Shown here in pieces: positions 59,318 through 64,000 of a DNA stretch of 64,000 nucleotides. The stretch lies in contig JSYX01000049.1 in the NCBI GenBank assembly GCA_000787465.1, positions 1-64,000 of the forward strand, written 5' to 3'. The position numbers and the translations under genes are program-made. Positions within the stretch are counted from its first letter, which is position 1; every line of letters starts with the position of its first letter. Source of the stretch: Thermomucor indicae-seudaticae (Eukaryota; Mucoromycota; Mucoromycetes; Mucorales; Lichtheimiaceae). The notes beneath the pieces are model-generated. The model saw only the letters and a program-made list of their open reading frames with translations, ran no database searches and was not told the DNA's origin.

Positions 59318-61657
59318 CCGCTGTCGTCGGGATCTCGACCAATATCACCGATCAGTTCTTCTCGGACGTTGTCGTTTTCACGATCCATGGAAAAAAAACA
59401 ATAAAAGAAAGGGGAAGGAAAAAGAAAGCGATGCGGAAAAAAGGAAGACGAAACAAATTTGTCTTGGACAAAAACAGATATGCTCAGAATGGGCTAATAC
59501 GAAAACAAGCTAAAGACCGCATCGAGATGTAAGAGTTGAGGTGCATACGTCAGACATTGCATTTTACTGTCTTTTCTATGCATAAAGCTACTTGCTCATG
59601 TGTGTAGATCACTTTCTCTCTTCACGTGCAGTCATAGGTATTGCAAGAGCTTAATTAATATAAACATCCGGGCACTATATATTGACAGGGAAATCCTGTT
59701 ATGAACATGTTCACTTCCGGTCAACTCCATCAAAGCTGTGTCCGTCATGTGTATAAGGCTCATGGCTCGACAACAGCGTGGTTCTAGCAAAGCGTGTCCA
59801 TTGTTTGGGCATGCAGACTTCCATTCCATTGTCGGAATCGCCACATTCGGCACTGGGAAGAATCCGGAAGCATCTTTGAATGCTAACATCGCGTTCGAGA
59901 ATGACGATTCCAGCATTGGCTTGGTAGCGATCGCTTTTTGCACGCACAACGCCAAACTCGTTCTGTAAATTCTCCCTTCGCATACCGTATATGCCGGGTT
60001 TAATGCCAGATAGCTGAAACACCCGTTCTGTTCAAAATGACAGGGCTTTTTGCAACGTGCGCCCAAGTATAACAAGGCTGCTTGATAGTACATCTCGTTT
60101 TCTTTCTTGTGAAACTGAATGTTTGCGTTGTGTACTGCATATAACATCGATCATTTCGTTACAAAACAATAAGTAGTCGTGAGCGGCTGATGATATAAAG
60201 TGGGCGCTCGATATAACGATCACCCCTGAGAATGCCGAGGGTAATCGTTATATCGAGCGCCCACTGTAGGTGTCAAGCTTTCTTTTTTCGCGCACGGCAT
60301 TTCTTACGGAATAAACAGTGCCGAGTTGGTTCACCCCTGTTAGTTAGCGGGATCTAAGTTCTGATCCTTCGCTATTATCTCTTGTTCAGGTTGCTGTTGC
60401 AGGCGTGACATGCTATCCACAAAGGCTGCATGCTAGGTTAAAAGGACAGTAGGAATATAGAAAGAAGGGAAATGTCCAGTTGATAACAAGATCTGGTCCG
60501 CAACCATAGACTGCATCTATGGCATTTTGGCTTTAGCCTTCGATCTCGTACCACCGTCATTTGTCATACTAGACAGAAACTTTGTTTTGCTTATTAGCAG
60601 CAACAAGTGAATCATTTTTCCGGCCGCCAGTCCGAAAACACACAGACAAATACTCAAGACAATGCTTTGAACATGATTGCAAATAATGAGTCGATCGCAC
60701 CAGCGTCACGATCAACCTGTACAATACAAGGATACCAGACGGCCATCCGTGATGGTTTTGCGTTATTCAATATGCGTTGGAATTAACAAGTCTTTTATGA
60801 ATTGGTTCGAGAAAATAAAGATACAGAGACACTAAACGGTCGAGTTTCGTTCATGAATGGACGAAATGTGTTTCAACGACAACAGCAATGATGACGATTT
60901 CGGTCGGTCACACTCTGAAACTACCAGGCTTGAGCTTAACCCATGCCCCAGAATCATGCTTGCTAAGCAACAGTTGCGAAACCAGATGCGTGCCGCTGTA
61001 GCAACAAATAAAGAGTCTTCGATGGTTCCCAATACCAAACGACCAACGTGTATTGCGCGCACGCTTCCAGACTACAGGGCCTTCAATGAGACTTTTCGTA
61101 AATGCTGGCTGCACTGAATATGCATTCTTAAAGAAGTTTTTGGTTATCTGCTCATCCGAGCCGGTCTCGTGGTGATAATGTCCATGGGGTCATGGCGTTG
61201 GTCTTGTATTCTTTTTCCTCTTTGTAACCGTACCCACAGCATTAAATCAATACTCCTGAATTATGAACTCTCGCAGAAAGCACACGCGGAAAAAGCCCTG
61301 AACCATGCAGACGATTGTATTTGGCTTTCCCAAAACTAACAAACTTTGCCAATTGAGAACATCAAAGAATTGCACATAAACGCCGCAGCGGCCAGCCCAT
61401 TTGAAACTCCGAAATCATCATTGTTCCGGTCCGAACCGATCGCTGTTTTTGGACTGCTTTTGGCGATGCTCCGACGGCGTTTCCCCCGTGTTGGACTTTT
61501 CTGGACGCCTGGGCCGACATAATGGCTGCGATGGGAATCCCGGCGTTTTATTATAAAAAGGGCGACGATCTGGCTGTATTTCTGGACGATCTCTCTTTCG
61601 CTTTCTCCCTTCCCCTCTCTCTCGATTCTCACTATTACCTTTTCTACAAGTAACACA
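59318..61657. other. Gene-poor tract
   Basis: No firm gene. The longest frames are 59632-60147 (minus, 171 codons) and 60857-61117 (plus, 86 codons); neither has a recognised domain, signal peptide or splice support. A fold-back element sits at 60198-60266. A TATAAAAAG at 61552-61560 is about 100 bp upstream of the next ATG and is probably its TATA box, with a pyrimidine-rich leader after it. Confidence 0.45.
60198..60266. mobile_element. Fold-back miniature element, pogo/Tc1-mariner-like TIRs
   Basis: Two 27-nt arms (60199-60225 and 60239-60265) are inverted repeats with a single mismatch, separated by 13 nt; the arm begins AGTGGGCGCTCGATATAACG. The right end finishes CACTG directly before TA, and TA also precedes the left end, as expected for a TA target-site duplication. 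The whole unit is essentially two transposon termini with no interior, a miniature inverted-repeat element that can extrude a hairpin. Confidence 0.7.
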
Positions 61658-62214
61658 ATGGCTTTCCAATTTGGCAACTATGGTAAATGCGGATCACGAA
61701 TGTTGGCCTTAATAACAACACGATGGTAACAATTTTTCTTGAAAAAAATTTTTTTAGGCAACTGGTCTGTGTCCCAAGGGTCTAAGCGCAGAATGAGAGA
61801 CGATGAAGAAGAAAAAGAGGAATATCATGGAGAGGTATGAAGAAGAATTTGTGTGATACAATAATTTCATTCATCGTGCTCTAATCGACGAAATTAAAGG
61901 GCTTGAAGCGATTCAATGATGAACGTACGCACCAACAATGGAAAGCCGCCGCCACAAAGCCGATAACACCTCCAGTCCTACCTTCCATTACCTACGCGTC
62001 ACCCGATTACCGGCCGCCACCTCGTCAGGATGCGCTATGGCTTCAACCACCACCACAACCGTCGATGACGATGGACGAAGACCTCACCGACGAAGAATCG
62101 CTGCCAACTCCGTCATCTTCTTTGCAGCACCACCACCAAGTGAAATGTTTTTCTTCGCCCCACACCACAGGAAGCGCCACATTCAACCATGTCCCCATGT
62201 TCCACCAGCATTGA
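61658..62214 (+). CDS. Basic/acidic N-terminus, Pro/His-rich protein, unknown
   Basis: Model join(61658..61682,61758..61834,61900..62214), 138 residues. The first exon encodes MAFQFGNY. A bipartite basic cluster (GSKRRMRDD and GLKRFNDER) resembles a nuclear localisation signal around an acidic stretch (DDEEEKEEY). The rest is Pro, Ser, Gln and His rich (SPDYRPPPRQDALWLQPPPQ, SSLQHHHQ, ending MFHQH). No domain is recognised. The TATA-like sequence, clean phases and ATG context (ACACAATGGC) support expression. It may be a lineage-specific nuclear protein. Confidence 0.6.
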
Positions 62215-62474
62215 TTGTGTTGCTAAGAAACAAATGCCCTGCCTTTCTCATGTCTCTGCATTTTTTTCCCAATTTTTTTTTCTCTTTTGTACATATGCAT
62301 ACATATCCCAAAGAAAACATAGAACTTTTTTTTGCCTTTTTGTTTCCTCAATGGTCATAAGGTTCTAGTTCAATAAAAAGAAACTGGGTTTCATTTCAGG
62401 TGTCTTTTATTCTTGTTTCCCCTTTTCCTCATTCTTTCTTTCTTTCGCTTCTGTCCAAGGGACACAAAGACCAA

Positions 62475-64000
62475 ATGATTTTTGTGTATGGTCTTTGTAT
62501 CTTTACGCTTCTCCTTTATTATCATGGAGGAACGGCCACCGGGGCCGCGACCGAGAAACTGATTCCGTTTGACGATGGCAACATCAGATACTTTGGACGA
62601 TGGCAGGCAACGGGCACGGATATGCGTAGCAGTTGGCCTGGTTCTTACTTTAAGACCAACTTTTACGGGACACAAATCAAGTTGCGGTTGAATGAGCCTG
62701 CGAGCGTGCATGTTCAACTTGACCAACGACCAGTAAGGGAGTTTCAGGCAACGGGCGAAGCGCCCATCGAACTCGACATTGCGCCACCTGACCTTTCGGA
62801 CGGGCATCATGAGCTCCTGGTGGCGTCTTCGGCGGCGGACAACACGACACTGCGTCTCGAATCGCTTGCACTGGCCATTGCCGGCGACATGGCGCCACCG
62901 ACCAACGTTTCCCCTGTTCTGGTGGAGTTTGTCGGCCACGACTTGTCACTGGGTATCGGCTCCAGTCAAGTGATTCCGACGAGTTTTCCGTGGCTTGTGT
63001 CGAATATGCTGGGAATCGAACATGCGCAGATCGCGTACCGGGACGCTTGGCTTATGGACCGTCCAGGCGTGCGCGGCATGGAAACGCGGTATTTCTCTTG
63101 GTCTCCTGATGTGGACGGCGAGTGGTGGGACTTTAGCAACTATGTGCCGTCTGCCATCGTGATTTTGTTGGGTCAAAACGATATCTATGAAGAGGAGTAT
63201 GATAGTGCGTTGATGGGCTTTTTGAAGCGAGTACGGTCTCATTTCCCCTACGCCAGCTTATTGGTGCTGTCGGAACCTCTAGGAGACTTAGTGCGGCAAT
63301 CGCAGCATGCAGTGTATCAGCTGAACGATCAGGGAGATCAGGATATTTACTTTGTCGATACAACGGGTTGGCTACAGCATGGATCCAATGCATTTAGTGA
63401 CTTTGTGAGTTGGGCAAAAAAGAGAAAGAATGACCCCCTTAACTAAAAGAGAATTATTAGAGGCACCTGAGTGACGTGGGTCACGACCGCATGGCGCGGA
63501 AACTGGCGCCCTTATTACAGGCTAAGCTATCGACACCCAAGCAACCCCTGCCTGGGCCTCCACCCAACCCTAGCCTGCCTCACGATTGGCAGACGATGGA
63601 TGTGGGCGACGAGGCATCGGTTGGCTTACCTGGCTCTGTGTCATTCGACTCGCCGTATACCTTTACACTGTGGGGATCCGGTATTGACATCGGCAACGGG
63701 AAAGACGCGTTTCGCTACGTTTATCAAGCTTTATCGGGCGACGGTTATATCGAGGCGACGATTGTTTCTCATTCGACGTTTGCGGCGTGCGCCAAGGCCG
63801 GGATCATGATGCGAGAACACTTGGCGCTGGGTTCACCGAACGTGATGCTTGGCATTTCTCCAGCGGACGGCATTTTTGTTCAGCAGCGACCCAGCAATTT
63901 TAATGAAACCAAACTTGTCAAGAAACTCAGGGCATCGCCGCCCTATCGGATCCGGTTGATGCGCCAAGGAGACCAGTTTACGGCAATGGCAAAGCGTAAT
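62475..64000 (+). CDS. Secreted SGNH/CE2-like protein with C-terminal beta-sandwich domain, 3' truncated by window
   Basis: Model join(62475..63404,63461..>64000), incomplete at the right edge. A signal peptide (FVYGLCIFTLLLYYHGGTAT) is followed by a jelly-roll domain (GRWQATGTDMRSSWPGSYFK, as in CE2 acetylesterases), then an SGNH hydrolase fold with block III ILLGQNDIY and the C-terminal DxxH block rebuilt by splicing (SDFRHLSDVGHDRMARKL). The expected block I GDS serine is replaced: the strand reads VLVEFVGHDLSLGIG. After a Pro-rich linker (PKQPLPGPPPNPSLP) a DUF1349-like carbohydrate-associated beta-sandwich begins (YTFTLWGSGIDIGNGKDAFR, AKAGIMMRE). Related enzymes deacetylate plant-cell-wall polysaccharides; with the serine missing this one may bind rather than cleave, or use another residue. 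Confidence 0.8.

Noticed and set aside
59632..60147. 171-codon minus-strand ORF as a gene
   Set aside because: No recognised domain, a competing overlapping frame, ordinary length by chance in AT-balanced DNA, and no promoter or splice support.

Overview
The window is nuclear DNA of a filamentous fungus, most probably an early-diverging Mucoromycota species (Mucorales-like; the genus cannot be fixed from the sequence alone). Supporting signs are dense genes split by many very short introns (about 32-75 nt, GT-AG, often ending after a CTAA/TTAAT-like branch site), fungal families throughout (tricalbin, MTC6, ICP55, Zn2Cys6 and MATA-HMG regulators, vacuolar alkaline phosphatase) and genes that Saccharomyces lacks or has reduced (zuotin with SANT domains, an RlmN-type radical SAM enzyme, a SLMAP-like FHA protein). 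All gene models were spliced by hand; nearly all give an uninterrupted reading frame with matching intron phases.

Layout. 1-9 kb is gene-poor: one tail-anchored FHA gene (1512-3078), a tyrosine-rich small protein, a short membrane-protein ORF, a dispersed repeat and decayed coding debris. 9-25 kb is compact and essential: CLIP-170-like microtubule plus-end protein, coiled-coil/PH protein, sphingomyelinase-like phospholipase C, HEM2, SAC3/GANP protein, a small mitochondrial-like protein, a large tricalbin and RNA polymerase III subunit RPC25. 25-28 kb holds MTC6, whose intron carries a roughly 1 kb terminal-inverted-repeat element. 29-31.7 kb has a zinc-knuckle microprotein and zuotin/DNAJC2. 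31.7-34.3 kb is decayed sequence. 34.3-38 kb has MET17, a two-pass membrane protein and a lysine-methyltransferase-like protein. 38-42 kb is an accessory, transposon-remnant tract. 42-48 kb holds an HMG-box regulator, protein phosphatase inhibitor 2 and a C2H2 regulator. 48.8-59.3 kb is compact again: RlmN-like, ICP55-like, Zn2Cys6/PAS regulator, PH protein and PHO8-type alkaline phosphatase. 59.4-61.6 kb contains a fold-back miniature transposon. The window closes with a histidine/proline-rich protein and a secreted SGNH/CE2-like protein that runs off the right edge.

How the genes work together. There are no operons; neighbours are mostly functionally unrelated housekeeping genes. Recurring themes are membrane contact and lipid handling (tricalbin, sphingomyelinase, PH proteins), mitochondrial/haem/sulfur metabolism (HEM2, ICP55, MET17), ribosome and RNA biology (zuotin, RPC25, RlmN, SAC3) and transcription control (HMG, C2H2, Zn2Cys6/PAS). 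Spacing is tight: divergent pairs share 74-109 bp promoters (HEM2/SAC3, membrane protein/methyltransferase) and convergent stops lie as close as 43 bp (ICP55/Zn2Cys6). The least expected observations are the TIR element inside the MTC6 intron, the pogo/mariner-like hairpin near 60.2 kb with a decayed relative near 28.2 kb, the bacterial-type RlmN, and the SGNH esterase relative whose nucleophile serine motif is missing.
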